A DNA stretch of 64,000 bases from Maribacter algarum (ex Zhang et al. 2020) (GCF_005885635.1 NZ_VATY01000001.1:62001-126000), one strand, 5' to 3'. Shown: positions 25,608 to 34,980, counted from the first letter of the stretch. Numbers and translations are program-made. The notes: a model not told the origin generated them from the sequence alone.

Positions 25608-27716
25608 TTATTGATAAACTCTAATATAGTCTACTTCCATTGTGTCCTCTGTAAATGCCGGATCAATGCTTCCACCTAAGGTACCACCCATAGCAATGTT
25701 CATTATAAAGAAGAAATCACTATTAAAAGGCGTATCTGTTGTGTTTGCAAAACTGGTGTGAATCAACTCATCATCAACGACAAATTTGATGCTGTCGGCT
25801 GTCCATTCCATGGTATAATTATGGAATTCTGAAGTAGCTGTTGGCACGGAAGTAGAACTTGTAACTGCACTACCTCCAGAATTGCCCGGGTAATGTAAGG
25901 CACTAGAAACGACATTAGGATTATTACCAACATGTTCCATGATATCCATTTCTCCACAAGTAGGCCATCCCACTTCATCAAAGTTTGCTCCTAATGTCCA
26001 TAAGGCCGGCCATGTACCTCCAGCTGAAGGAAGTTTGGCTCTAATCTCAACTCTACCATACGTGAACTCATACAGGTTCTCTGATTTAATTCGAGCAGAG
26101 GTATACGCAGCATCTCCAGTTGGACTAACTCCGAAATCAAAGAATAGAACAAATCTGTCATAGTTAAACGTTGGATCAACGGCAGGGGCTGCAGCGCTAA
26201 GATCAAAAGTTAGGGTCTCCCATGCATTTGCTACCGTTGTATTCGCATCAATCTCAAGGAATTTAGTATTATCACCTTTGTCTTCAATCTTCAATCTAAC
26301 TACGGCACCTACTGCTGGAGACCACGTTTTAATGCTTATACTCGTAGAGTTCACTAAATCGAGTGGAGTATCCAAATCGAAAAAGGATCCGGCCCAGACT
26401 TCAGCGCCAACTGGTTTTGTTGACTGTGCAACTTTGCTTGTTGTATTTTCGCCACTGGCATCTGGATTATCAATAACTTCAGTACTAGTACCGCCAAAAC
26501 CTGTAAATGCAGGTGCTGTTCCTTCGAAATCTTCAATTGTAGAAGTTCCTCCACCTATAGCTACCAAGGTCACGTCATCATAGTAATGCAAAACATTTCC
26601 ATTATCTCCAGAGCCTATAGCAGTAATCTTTAGCATACCGCCTTCAACTTTAACATTTGCAGGATCATCGGTATAGGACTGGGCCTCACCATTACCCCAG
26701 CCACCGGCACCTAAATCATAGGTCCAGTTAGCCGGATTTGGCGCTCCATCAACGTCAAATTCATCAGACCAAACTAAGTTTGTAAATACAGTCTCTAAGC
26801 TTTCATCACCAGTATTCATTTGTGCTTCAGCAGTAAATCTATGGTACCAGGCTAAATCAGGATTCGCGGTGTCATATGTTCTGACATGTAACGAATTTTC
26901 AGTAATTGATAATATTTCATAAGTCGAAGAACCTACATAGTAGCCCATGAACCCTCCATCGGCAAAATCCATTTGGATTCCTGTTGTTTCAGTAGCGGGC
27001 ACATTACCATCAACCATTGATATGGTTACGGCCTTTTCACCTGAAGCATCAAAATCATAACAAAGATCCATATCTCCTGTACCCCCAGCTGCTGCAAGAT
27101 GTCCCACATTAAAATAAGTCTGTCCCTTGTTATCCAAAGAATAAGTTACTTCTCCGCTACTATTGATTGAAAAAGTCAATTCGTCATCACATAAACAATC
27201 TGAATCCTCGCTCCCACATTTTTCGAAAGCTTGGGCCGAGTACCATTTTGGGTACCACCAATCTCCGTCAATTCCTTCACGTGCAGGCCCAACTCCAAGG
27301 TGTCCAGGTTCAGAAGCCGCCAAAAACCAAGTTTTAGTTGTACCATTGGTCAACAAGTTAATTTCCGCGGGTATTTCGGCAGCAATACTTACAGATACCT
27401 GCACCGTTTCAGTAATACTAGATCCTGCTTCATCAAATGCAGTTATGGTAATTGTATATGTATTATCACCAGTCATATCATATGTTTTAACAATATAACC
27501 AGTTAGAGACTCAGCTGTTGTACCGTCACCAAAATCAAAAGTGTACGATTTTGCTCCCTGAGCTGTTGCCGTTATGGTAACTGTTCCCGAACCGTCCATA
27601 CTAACTTCTGAAGTCGCTGCAAGATTTGCCAATGGCAAAACAGCAGGACCATCGTCATCTTCACAACTCAAAGTGATTGCGAATAAACAAATAAATAGAT
27701 ACTTTAATTTTTTCAT
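25608..27716 (-). CDS. Multidomain GH16 laminarinase lipoprotein with PKD and an inserted CBM-like domain
   Basis: 702 residues from the ATG at 27716 (signal KKLKYLFICLFAITLSC, Cys18, followed by an acidic tether typical of surface export). Domains: PKD (about 29-110, YTFDFGDGTTAES); a module of about 185 residues (115-300) shared with the next gene; GH16 from WSDEF (316), interrupted at about 371-537, then resuming at AYTSARIKSEN; catalytic E589-M-D591-I-M-E594. The inserted part holds TIEDFEG ... FVLFFDFGVSPTGD, a carbohydrate-binding beta-sandwich. The role is surface degradation of beta-1,3-glucan. Start chosen against the in-frame 27803, which gives no signal. Confidence 0.92.
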   Translation of the reverse strand: MKKLKYLFICLFAITLSCEDDDGPAVLPLANLAATSEVSMDGSGTVTITATAQGAKSYTFDFGDGTTAESLTGYIVKTYDMTGDNTYTITITAFDEAGSSITETVQVSVSIAAEIPAEINLLTNGTTKTWFLAASEPGHLGVGPAREGIDGDWWYPKWYSAQAFEKCGSEDSDCLCDDELTFSINSSGEVTYSLDNKGQTYFNVGHLAAAGGTGDMDLCYDFDASGEKAVTISMVDGNVPATETTGIQMDFADGGFMGYYVGSSTYEILSITENSLHVRTYDTANPDLAWYHRFTAEAQMNTGDESLETVFTNLVWSDEFDVDGAPNPANWTYDLGAGGWGNGEAQSYTDDPANVKVEGGMLKITAIGSGDNGNVLHYYDDVTLVAIGGGTSTIEDFEGTAPAFTGFGGTSTEVIDNPDASGENTTSKVAQSTKPVGAEVWAGSFFDLDTPLDLVNSTSISIKTWSPAVGAVVRLKIEDKGDNTKFLEIDANTTVANAWETLTFDLSAAAPAVDPTFNYDRFVLFFDFGVSPTGDAAYTSARIKSENLYEFTYGRVEIRAKLPSAGGTWPALWTLGANFDEVGWPTCGEMDIMEHVGNNPNVVSSALHYPGNSGGSAVTSSTSVPTATSEFHNYTMEWTADSIKFVVDDELIHTSFANTTDTPFNSDFFFIMNIAMGGTLGGSIDPAFTEDTMEVDYIRVYQ

Positions 27717-27813
27717 TTTCTTTTTTTTAAGGTTAAAGTGCCACCTATGGCTGACGAGTTTTACAAAGCATTTATCAAGGTAGAATTTAAATACCTCGCT
27801 CAATTTTTAAATC

Positions 27814-29751
27814 CTATTTATGGAAATAGACGTTATCTACATAAATCGTTATCGCTCCAGATGGATCTCCAGAGTAAATTAGCTGAGCTATGTTAGCTGT
27901 ATTTACAAGACCAGTAAAATCTGTCAAAGGAATGTCCACACTAACCCATTCTCCTTGATTCGGATTAGTTATCGCGATTTCATGTTCCACATCGTCACCG
28001 CCGTCAAAAGCACCATCAGGTCCAAAGTCAACTAATTTGATTCTAACTTCGGTAGCATCTGCTGTCCAAATATCTGTATGGAAGTGTGTCATTGTCGTAG
28101 CATCAATCTGACTCGAAACGGTTTCAGCCCCAACAAAGTTTAATTCGCTATACTTTTTGACATCATCCCCTGCCACCATTATATCTTCTAAAGAAGCTTG
28201 GGACCAATCTGTTCTCCAAGTATCAACAGCTACATTCGTATAAGCATTACTAAACATTGAAATTACATCAGTAGCATCTAAAGATGGTGTCGGAGCAGCG
28301 CTTGTAGGTCCAGTAGGAGTCGTGGTACCAGCATCATAGAAGTACACGTTATCTATATACACTGTTAACGCACCGGAAGGGTCTCCAGAGTAAATCAACT
28401 GCGCTATATTAGCTTTAGTAGTCAATCCGGCGAAATCTGCCAAAGGAAGGTCTAAACTCACCCATTCTCCTTGAGCCGGACTTGACACCACAATCTCATG
28501 TTCAACATCATCTCCACCGTCAAAAGCTCCGTCGGCACCAAAATCAACTAATTTGATTCGTATTTCAGTTGCATCTGCGGTCCAAATATCTGTATGGAAA
28601 TGTGTCATCGCTGAGGCATCTATCTGACTTGATACGGTCTCAACACCAACAAAGTTCAACTCACTATATTTCTTAGTTGCATCACCAGCCACATCAACAT
28701 CTTCTAAGGTGGCCTGCGACCAATCCGTTCGCCATGTATCCACGGCAACATCGGTATAGGCATCGCTAAAGAGAGATATCACGTTCGCTGCGTCTACTGT
28801 TGGCACAGGGGCAGCAGCTGAAGGCTCCATATCGTTTCCGGGTGTAGGGGGAGTTGCTGGTTCTGAAGCAAACATATGGTACCAAGCCAAATCAGGATTG
28901 GCTGTATCGTAAGTTCTTACATGTAAAGAATTTTCAGTAATGGAAAGTATCTCATAAGTTGAAGAACCTACGTAGTATCCCATAAAACCACCATCAGCAA
29001 TATCCATTTGTATGCCAGTTGTTTGGTCATCAGGAACATTTCCAGATACCATAGATAAAGCTACAGACTTAGACCCTGAGGTATCAAAATCATAACATAA
29101 ATCCGTATCACCTGAACCTCCCGCCGCGGCAAGATGTCCAACATTGAAATACGTTTGCCCATTATTATTTAGTTCATAGGTAACTTCTCCAGCACTATTG
29201 ACAGAGAAGGTAAGTTCATCATCACACAAACAATCCGATTCTTCACTACCACATTTTTCGAAAGCCATTGCGGAGTACCACTTAGGATACCACCAATCCC
29301 CATCAATTCCTTCACGTGCAGGTCCAACCCCAAGGTGTCCTGGTTCAGAAGCTGCCAAATACCAAGTTTTAGTAGTACCACTTGTCAACAAATTAATTTC
29401 CGCGGGAATCTCGGCATCTACACTAACTGAAACTTGCACAGTTTCTGTGATACTAGATCCAGCTTCATCAATAGCTGTGATAGTTACAGTATACGTATTA
29501 TCCCCAGTCATCTCATAGGTCTTTACGATATAACCCGTTAGTGATTCACCTGTAGTTCCGTCACCAAAATCAAAAGTATATGATTTTGCTCCCTGCGCAG
29601 CAGCTCTGATGGTAACTGTACCGGAACCATCCATAGTAACTTCCGATGTGGCAGCAAGGTTTGCCAATGGCAAAACCACTGGGCTGTCGTCTTCCTCACA
29701 ACTCAAGGTGAATGCTAATAAACAGATTACTAAATACTTTAATTTTTTCAT
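27814..29751 (-). CDS. Surface glycan-binding lipoprotein with PKD and two CBM-like repeats
   Basis: 645 residues, no catalytic domain. Lipoprotein signal (LLAFTLSC, Cys18, then EEDD). PKD about 30-110 and a second module about 115-297, both nearly the same as in the GH16 lipoprotein downstream. After a Pro/Thr linker come two similar units of about 157 residues (316-472 and 487-643), each starting P-T-x-D-A-x-x-V-I-S and ending VYIDNVYF, a beta-sandwich binding fold. The likely role is to hold laminarin at the surface for the two GH16 enzymes, in the position of a SusE/SusF-type protein. No SusC/SusD genes are nearby. Confidence 0.85.
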   Translation of the reverse strand: MKKLKYLVICLLAFTLSCEEDDSPVVLPLANLAATSEVTMDGSGTVTIRAAAQGAKSYTFDFGDGTTGESLTGYIVKTYEMTGDNTYTVTITAIDEAGSSITETVQVSVSVDAEIPAEINLLTSGTTKTWYLAASEPGHLGVGPAREGIDGDWWYPKWYSAMAFEKCGSEESDCLCDDELTFSVNSAGEVTYELNNNGQTYFNVGHLAAAGGSGDTDLCYDFDTSGSKSVALSMVSGNVPDDQTTGIQMDIADGGFMGYYVGSSTYEILSITENSLHVRTYDTANPDLAWYHMFASEPATPPTPGNDMEPSAAAPVPTVDAANVISLFSDAYTDVAVDTWRTDWSQATLEDVDVAGDATKKYSELNFVGVETVSSQIDASAMTHFHTDIWTADATEIRIKLVDFGADGAFDGGDDVEHEIVVSSPAQGEWVSLDLPLADFAGLTTKANIAQLIYSGDPSGALTVYIDNVYFYDAGTTTPTGPTSAAPTPSLDATDVISMFSNAYTNVAVDTWRTDWSQASLEDIMVAGDDVKKYSELNFVGAETVSSQIDATTMTHFHTDIWTADATEVRIKLVDFGPDGAFDGGDDVEHEIAITNPNQGEWVSVDIPLTDFTGLVNTANIAQLIYSGDPSGAITIYVDNVYFHK

Positions 29752-30053
29752 TGTTTGTTTTCTTTAATTAGTTTGATTTCTTTTTCAATAATTGCACTGT
29801 CGTATCAAAAATTGGATGGCAAAGCAGGTACAAATAACATCGGGACAATTTATTATTCTATAAGGAGGAATCCACAAAAAGAACCCATACAAAAAACATA
29901 CAATTCAAAAAAAAGTCCTTAAAACGGCTATATCATCAATTATTGACGACCATTACAGCCATATTATCAATTTACAGGTTATCAAAGGTTTATACCCATA
30001 AATTCAGATTTGTATGGGTAATGTTGTGGTAAACAAGCGGAGTGTTGTAGTAT
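29752..30053. other. Gap between regulator and glycan-binding gene: probable promoter region
   Basis: 302 bp without a gene, upstream of the glycan-binding lipoprotein. It holds a perfect 8-bp inverted repeat TACCCATA-(12 bp)-TATGGGTA at 29993-30020, without a T-tract, so a regulator site is more likely than a terminator. No clear -7 element (TAnnTTTG) could be located on the minus strand. Confidence 0.4.
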
Positions 30054-32915
30054 TCAGATTTCCATTATATAGTCCGTAAGACCATCTTCGTGAGGAAGAT
30101 TCATTTTTTTACGCAAACGATAGCGTTTTACTTCAACGCTTCGAACAGAGATATTAAGTAATGGGGCAATCTCTTTTGAAGATAGATTTAATCTGAGATA
30201 AGCGCATAAACGCAAGTCGTTTGCCGTTAGTCCGGGATGCGTATTCTTCACTTTTTTTAGAAAATCTTTATCCGCATTATTAAAGGCATCCTCAAAGAAC
30301 TTCCAATCATCGGAGTTATTAATATTTCGGTCTATCGTACGAATGACGGACTTAACTTGCGGGTTTTCCTCACTGCCTTTAAGTTGATCTTTAATAGCAT
30401 TTAAAAACTCATTCTTTTTAATTATACTCATCGTTGAAATCGCCAGCTCTCTGTTCTTACTTTCAACTTCTTCTCGTAATTTCTCGTTTTTAATCTGAAT
30501 GATTTTCTTTTGAGATTTTAGCTTTTTACGCTTTAACTTCTTCTTGTTTTCATTCAAAAGTTGCTCTCGCTGTTTTTTATAATAGTTCTTATACAATCTG
30601 TGAATTAGAAGGGAGAGAAGCACAAATCCCAGTACATATATGAAGATTGCAAAGTTAGAGAGGTACCATGGTCTTTCAATTCTAAAGGCATAAGTGGCTG
30701 TATTCATTGAAAGGTGACCCCCTATTTTCGCCCTGACTTTAAATTCGTAATTACCAAATGGCAAATTCTCAAAAGATATATTTGAAGTACGCGACCAATC
30801 GCTCCAAACGTCATATATACCTTCCAATTGGTACTGATAATTGACTTCGGTATACTTGTCAAATTCGGGAACATTATATGAGAAGAACAGATTGTTCTTA
30901 GAAAATTCAAAGTGAGCGTTATTCTCTTTGGAAACTTTCTCTTTGGCAGAATCACTGGTTTTGTTGGATATGGAATTGATTAGAACTTGATACTCTTTAG
31001 AAGCTAACTTATTCAAATCTACGGTTAGGTAACCGTTGGAAATCCCTACTAAATACTTCTCATCGCCTAAGGGAGTTAAACTCTCAAAGCCTAAAACTCC
31101 TAGGTTTTTACGGACATATGCGGGAATTGCTATTTTGTTTATTTCGGAATTTGCATCAAACTTCCCTGGAGAAGCATAGGCAATACTATGGCTAGTAAAG
31201 CACCAAAGACGTTTTGATTTTTCGTCAGGAATGAAAATACCAATGGGGTTATCAGAGCCTTCATAAAATGCATTGGTAAGTAATGTGTCAAGAACAAATT
31301 TGGCTTGACTGGAATTGTATTTAAAAATTCCGTTATCACATGTATAAAGGATATCATCCAAGTAGGTGACCAAACTAGCACCAACACCTTTGGAAACTTC
31401 ATTTTCAACCTTGACGACTTTTCTATAATCCTTACTTAAATTCAATTTAAAAACACCTTTCAGTTCGCGATTTACGACTATTCGATTCTCGCCAACAAAT
31501 TCAAAAAAACGACTTGATATATCAAAACCTTCAACTTCATTTCTTAATGTCCATTTGCCATTGAGCTTTTCTAAAACACTTAAACCATTGAAATTTCCTT
31601 GAAGCAATAGATTATTGTGACTTGGAATAGGCTTCATATCCCACGTACCGGGGAAATCAGAAATGAGCTCTGCCCTGTCCTGTTCTATTTTAAAAGTACC
31701 TTTATTATGTCCACAGAAAAGAGTTATATTGATTACTTTCAACAACCAGACTTGACCCTCAGTACCTTTAACAAAACGGAAATCTTCATCACTATTGACG
31801 GGTTTATAAAATAGACCCTGATTGGTTCCCAAATACAAATAATCATTGAATATCGCAGATGCGTAAACTACTCCTAACTTTCCATTCTTATCAATGTACT
31901 CATTGAACGGAGAATCAATATTAACAACACTGATTCCGTTATCAAGAGCCAACCACAAATTGTTTTCTGTATCCTCAAAAAGGGATAATACAGTATTATT
32001 ATTAAGACCTTTTTCTTGGTTGATTTTTTGAAGTGTTTTACCTTCTTTATCAATATGTAAAATTCCATTAGAAATGGTTCCTAGAACAATGCTGTCATCA
32101 TCTAATTGAAGGCTGCTATAAACATTTATCAATGTAGACTGCTGTTTCAAGGAAGTTTTCCATTCTATTAAACTTCCATTAACCATAAAATAGAATTCTC
32201 CCTCTTCAGTTACAAGAAGCGGTTTATTCTCAATAGCAAATATTCCGGTGATTATGGAATTCTTGAGAATAGGGTCATCAGATACTAAAACAGATTTGCC
32301 GTTTTCAATTTTAAAGAGTCCATTCTCAGTGCTATGAAAATAGATAGTTCCATTAAAATTAAACATGTGAGCTTTAGTAGATTTAGAGTCAATCACCTTA
32401 ATGGTTTTGTCTGAAGTATTATAAATATAAATACGCTCAAGGCTTTGAAAGAGCACCCACTCATCTAACTCCACTATGTTCCAGAACTCCTCATCTTCTA
32501 GTAAAGGAAAAGTCAGGCCATTGCTTATTGAGGTGTATTCCAAGTCGCCCACAGCATTCTTTTCCCAAAAACCAAACTCCATGTAACAACCTGTATAAAC
32601 CGTATTGTCTAAAGCTTTTACAGACCGAATGGTTGAACCATTGGGTGATCCATACAATTTCCATACCGCACCATTGAATTCGAGGAGTCCACCATTATTG
32701 GCTGCATAGATGTTTTTTTGCTTGGACTGAGAAATACCCCAGTTTTGGTTTTCAGCACCATAATCAATTGGAGAAAAATTTTCAATTGGGGGAAGTTCTT
32801 GGGCAATCACTAATTTTTGTGAAGCCAATAAAGCGAATATGAATAGTATCCATATATACCTTAAGATAGGAATGTTTTCTTTGGAAGAAAAAGAGAGGCT
32901 AGACAATTTCAGCAC
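30054..32915 (-). CDS. Membrane-spanning sensor-regulator: Reg_prop propeller, Y_Y_Y domain and LuxR-type HTH
   Basis: 953 residues. A signal or first membrane segment (about 20-38), then a two-component-regulator-type beta-propeller with blade signatures such as VLSLFEDTENNLWLALDNGI; a Y_Y_Y domain near 690-748; a membrane helix at 752-775; a basic coiled coil at about 776-840; and a LuxR-type HTH at 893-953 (SSKEIAPLLNISVRSVEVKR). No histidine kinase or receiver domain, so it passes an extracellular glycan signal straight to DNA. The start is GTG at 32915, overlapping clpS by 17 bp; TTG at 32906 is an alternative. Likely activator of the laminarin genes. Confidence 0.88.
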   Translation of the reverse strand: MLKLSSLSFSSKENIPILRYIWILFIFALLASQKLVIAQELPPIENFSPIDYGAENQNWGISQSKQKNIYAANNGGLLEFNGAVWKLYGSPNGSTIRSVKALDNTVYTGCYMEFGFWEKNAVGDLEYTSISNGLTFPLLEDEEFWNIVELDEWVLFQSLERIYIYNTSDKTIKVIDSKSTKAHMFNFNGTIYFHSTENGLFKIENGKSVLVSDDPILKNSIITGIFAIENKPLLVTEEGEFYFMVNGSLIEWKTSLKQQSTLINVYSSLQLDDDSIVLGTISNGILHIDKEGKTLQKINQEKGLNNNTVLSLFEDTENNLWLALDNGISVVNIDSPFNEYIDKNGKLGVVYASAIFNDYLYLGTNQGLFYKPVNSDEDFRFVKGTEGQVWLLKVINITLFCGHNKGTFKIEQDRAELISDFPGTWDMKPIPSHNNLLLQGNFNGLSVLEKLNGKWTLRNEVEGFDISSRFFEFVGENRIVVNRELKGVFKLNLSKDYRKVVKVENEVSKGVGASLVTYLDDILYTCDNGIFKYNSSQAKFVLDTLLTNAFYEGSDNPIGIFIPDEKSKRLWCFTSHSIAYASPGKFDANSEINKIAIPAYVRKNLGVLGFESLTPLGDEKYLVGISNGYLTVDLNKLASKEYQVLINSISNKTSDSAKEKVSKENNAHFEFSKNNLFFSYNVPEFDKYTEVNYQYQLEGIYDVWSDWSRTSNISFENLPFGNYEFKVRAKIGGHLSMNTATYAFRIERPWYLSNFAIFIYVLGFVLLSLLIHRLYKNYYKKQREQLLNENKKKLKRKKLKSQKKIIQIKNEKLREEVESKNRELAISTMSIIKKNEFLNAIKDQLKGSEENPQVKSVIRTIDRNINNSDDWKFFEDAFNNADKDFLKKVKNTHPGLTANDLRLCAYLRLNLSSKEIAPLLNISVRSVEVKRYRLRKKMNLPHEDGLTDYIMEI

Positions 32916-33174
32916 TTAATCCTGCTTGCAGAAGTCTACTACAACGTGGTTCCAAATCACTGAATTCTCCTGTTTTCACAGTACATTTTCCGTTGTGGTG
33001 CACAATCAAAGCGCATTGTTCGGCTTGTTCAGGAATGTGATCACAAACATCGATTAAGGTATCGATAACATGATCAAAGGTATTTACGTCATCGTTAAAG
33101 AGAACGATTTCGTTTTGATCTGCGACCTGTTCCTCTAAAAGTAATTCTTCGGATATTTTCTCTTTCGTACTCAT
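32899..33174 (-). CDS. clpS: ClpS, adaptor of the Clp protease
   Basis: 91 residues. ClpS binds N-degron substrates and delivers them to ClpAP/ClpCP in the cytoplasm. Core motif: IVLFNDDVNTFDHVIDTLID (the N-end-rule pocket, with Asn-Asp-Asp), then AEQCALIVHHNGKCTVKTGE, both typical. The N-terminus has a short acidic extension. It follows prmA with a 32-bp gap in the conserved minus-strand operon, and its stop is overlapped by the following regulator. Confidence 0.96.
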   Translation of the reverse strand: MSTKEKISEELLLEEQVADQNEIVLFNDDVNTFDHVIDTLIDVCDHIPEQAEQCALIVHHNGKCTVKTGEFSDLEPRCSRLLQAGLSAEIV

Positions 33175-33206
33175 GCTATTCAGGGTTTAATAACCTAGTA
33201 ACACTC

Positions 33207-34043
33207 CTAAAATACATATTTTGCCGCTACCCAATTATTTTTTTCGAGGTTTTTTTCAAACTTTAACGCCACCTCGTTGCACTTGGAACTTATCATCGGT
33301 ATATCTTCCTCATAAAATCCACTAAGAAAAAGTATACCATTCGCATTCAAGCATTTAACATATTTAGGAATATCGGATAACAGAATATTCCGATTAATAT
33401 TCGCAATAATCACATCATACTTTTGGTCAATTAATAAGGCAGCATCACCCTCAAACACATTGACATGTTCACAATTATTTCGTGCTACATTTTCTTTGGT
33501 ATTCAAATAACACCAATGGTCGATATCAATTGCATCTATAGTTGCAGCCCCTTTCATAGCCGTTAATATAGCAAGTACTCCTGTTCCACTACCCATATCT
33601 AAAACGGCCTTTCCTTCATAGTTATGAGCCAAAATATGTTGCAACATCATGTGTGTCGTTTCGTGATGGCCCGTTCCGAAACTCATTTTGGGTTCAATAA
33701 CGATGTCAAACTCAACATCCGGTTTTTCATGAAAAGGAGCTCGAACGACGCAGGCATCATCTACCCGAATAGGCTTAAAATTCGATTCCCATGTCGCATT
33801 CCAGTTTTCTTGTTCAATCTCTTTTACTTGAAAACTGATTTCAAACATTTCGTTTTCCAGAATATGGATTGATTCCAAGATATTCTCTGACCAATCATTT
33901 TTTTGAATATATGCTAAAACTCCTTCTTCGTTTTCGACAAAACTTTCAAAGCCAGCTTCGCCTAGCTCTGCTACTAAAATGTCAGATGCTGGTTGAAGGG
34001 GATGTACTATGAAGTTGTATTCTATGTAGGTGATGTTGGGCAT
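33207..34043 (-). CDS. prmA: Ribosomal protein L11 methyltransferase
   Basis: 278 residues, the normal length. It trimethylates lysines of ribosomal protein L11 with S-adenosylmethionine in the cytoplasm. N-terminal substrate-recognition domain (about 1-95), then the Rossmann-like SAM domain with motif I VLDMGSGTGVLAILTAMKGA, motif KPMSFGTGHHETTHMML before it (PrmA signature PGxAFGTGxHxTT variant) and VIIANINRN as motif IV (N-I-N-x-N). Located between tpiA and clpS, as in many Flavobacteriaceae. Confidence 0.95.
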   Translation of the reverse strand: MPNITYIEYNFIVHPLQPASDILVAELGEAGFESFVENEEGVLAYIQKNDWSENILESIHILENEMFEISFQVKEIEQENWNATWESNFKPIRVDDACVVRAPFHEKPDVEFDIVIEPKMSFGTGHHETTHMMLQHILAHNYEGKAVLDMGSGTGVLAILTAMKGAATIDAIDIDHWCYLNTKENVARNNCEHVNVFEGDAALLIDQKYDVIIANINRNILLSDIPKYVKCLNANGILFLSGFYEEDIPMISSKCNEVALKFEKNLEKNNWVAAKYVF

Positions 34044-34198
34044 GGTACATATGGCTTTACGGTTTAGGATTTACCCCTCCGACATTCACTAAGAAAGAAC
34101 CTCTTTCCAATTTCGGTCAGCGCTTCAACTCGTCCAGAGCTCTCGCTGTATCACTCCTTAACAGGGGAGGGCATATTGAATATCTCTTCTAGAAAGGT

Positions 34199-34948
34199 CT
34201 AGATTGCTTTTATGATGGCTACGAAGTCATCTGCATTCAGCGAAGCTCCGCCAATGAGTCCACCGTCTACGTCTGGTTTTGAGAAAATTTCTTCTGCGTT
34301 AGCGGGTTTTACACTTCCACCGTAGAGTATTGTTACATTCTCTGCAATTCCTGCGTCAAAGGCACCTGCAATCGTTTTTCTGATAAAAGCGTGCATCTCT
34401 TGGGCCTGTTCAGGAGAGGCTGTTTCACCAGTTCCTATTGCCCATACGGGTTCGTAGGCCAAAATTATTTTACTCCAGGAACCTGCGTCCAATGAAAACA
34501 AAGCATTCTTCAATTGACTTTCTACAACAGCAAAGTGATTTCCTGATTTTCGATCCTCCAATTCTTCTCCGAAGCAAAACATGACTCTCATGTTTTTTGC
34601 CAAAGCGGCAGTAACCTTTTTAGCCAAGATTTCATCAGTTTCCCCGAAATAGGCCCGGCGTTCTGAGTGACCAATGATAACGGTATCGATTCCAATATGC
34701 AGAAGCATGTCCGCAGAGATTTCACCTGTGTAAGCGCCATTCTCAGCAAAATGCATGTTCTGTGCAATTACCTGTATGGTAGAAGATTCTAAATGACGAA
34801 CCGAAGTATTTAGATTCACATAGGTTGGGGCCACCATCACCTCAGCCTGGGTATCTGGTAGTTTTGCAGAAAGGGCGGTCAGCAATGCTTCCGTCTCTTC
34901 TAAATTCTTATTCATTTTCCAGTTTCCGGCAACAATCTTACTTCTCAT
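34199..34948 (-). CDS. tpiA: Triosephosphate isomerase
   Basis: 249 residues, the normal length. It interconverts dihydroxyacetone phosphate and glyceraldehyde 3-phosphate in glycolysis. All key motifs present: VAGNWKMNK (catalytic Lys), GHSERR (catalytic His), AYEPVWAIGTG (catalytic Glu and loop 6 start), LYGGSVKPANA (phosphate binding). It lies in the operon after the DoxX gene with a 32-bp gap. The 155 bp between it and prmA hold a GC-richer low-information stretch. Confidence 0.98.
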   Translation of the reverse strand: MRSKIVAGNWKMNKNLEETEALLTALSAKLPDTQAEVMVAPTYVNLNTSVRHLESSTIQVIAQNMHFAENGAYTGEISADMLLHIGIDTVIIGHSERRAYFGETDEILAKKVTAALAKNMRVMFCFGEELEDRKSGNHFAVVESQLKNALFSLDAGSWSKIILAYEPVWAIGTGETASPEQAQEMHAFIRKTIAGAFDAGIAENVTILYGGSVKPANAEEIFSKPDVDGGLIGGASLNADDFVAIIKAI

Positions 34949-34980
34949 CTTGTAAAAGGTTTAGTGTTTTAGGGCAATCC

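Noticed and set aside
27717-27803. N-terminal extension of the GH16 lipoprotein
   Set aside because: Charged leader with no signal; the start at 27716 gives a lipobox the same as that of the paralogue.
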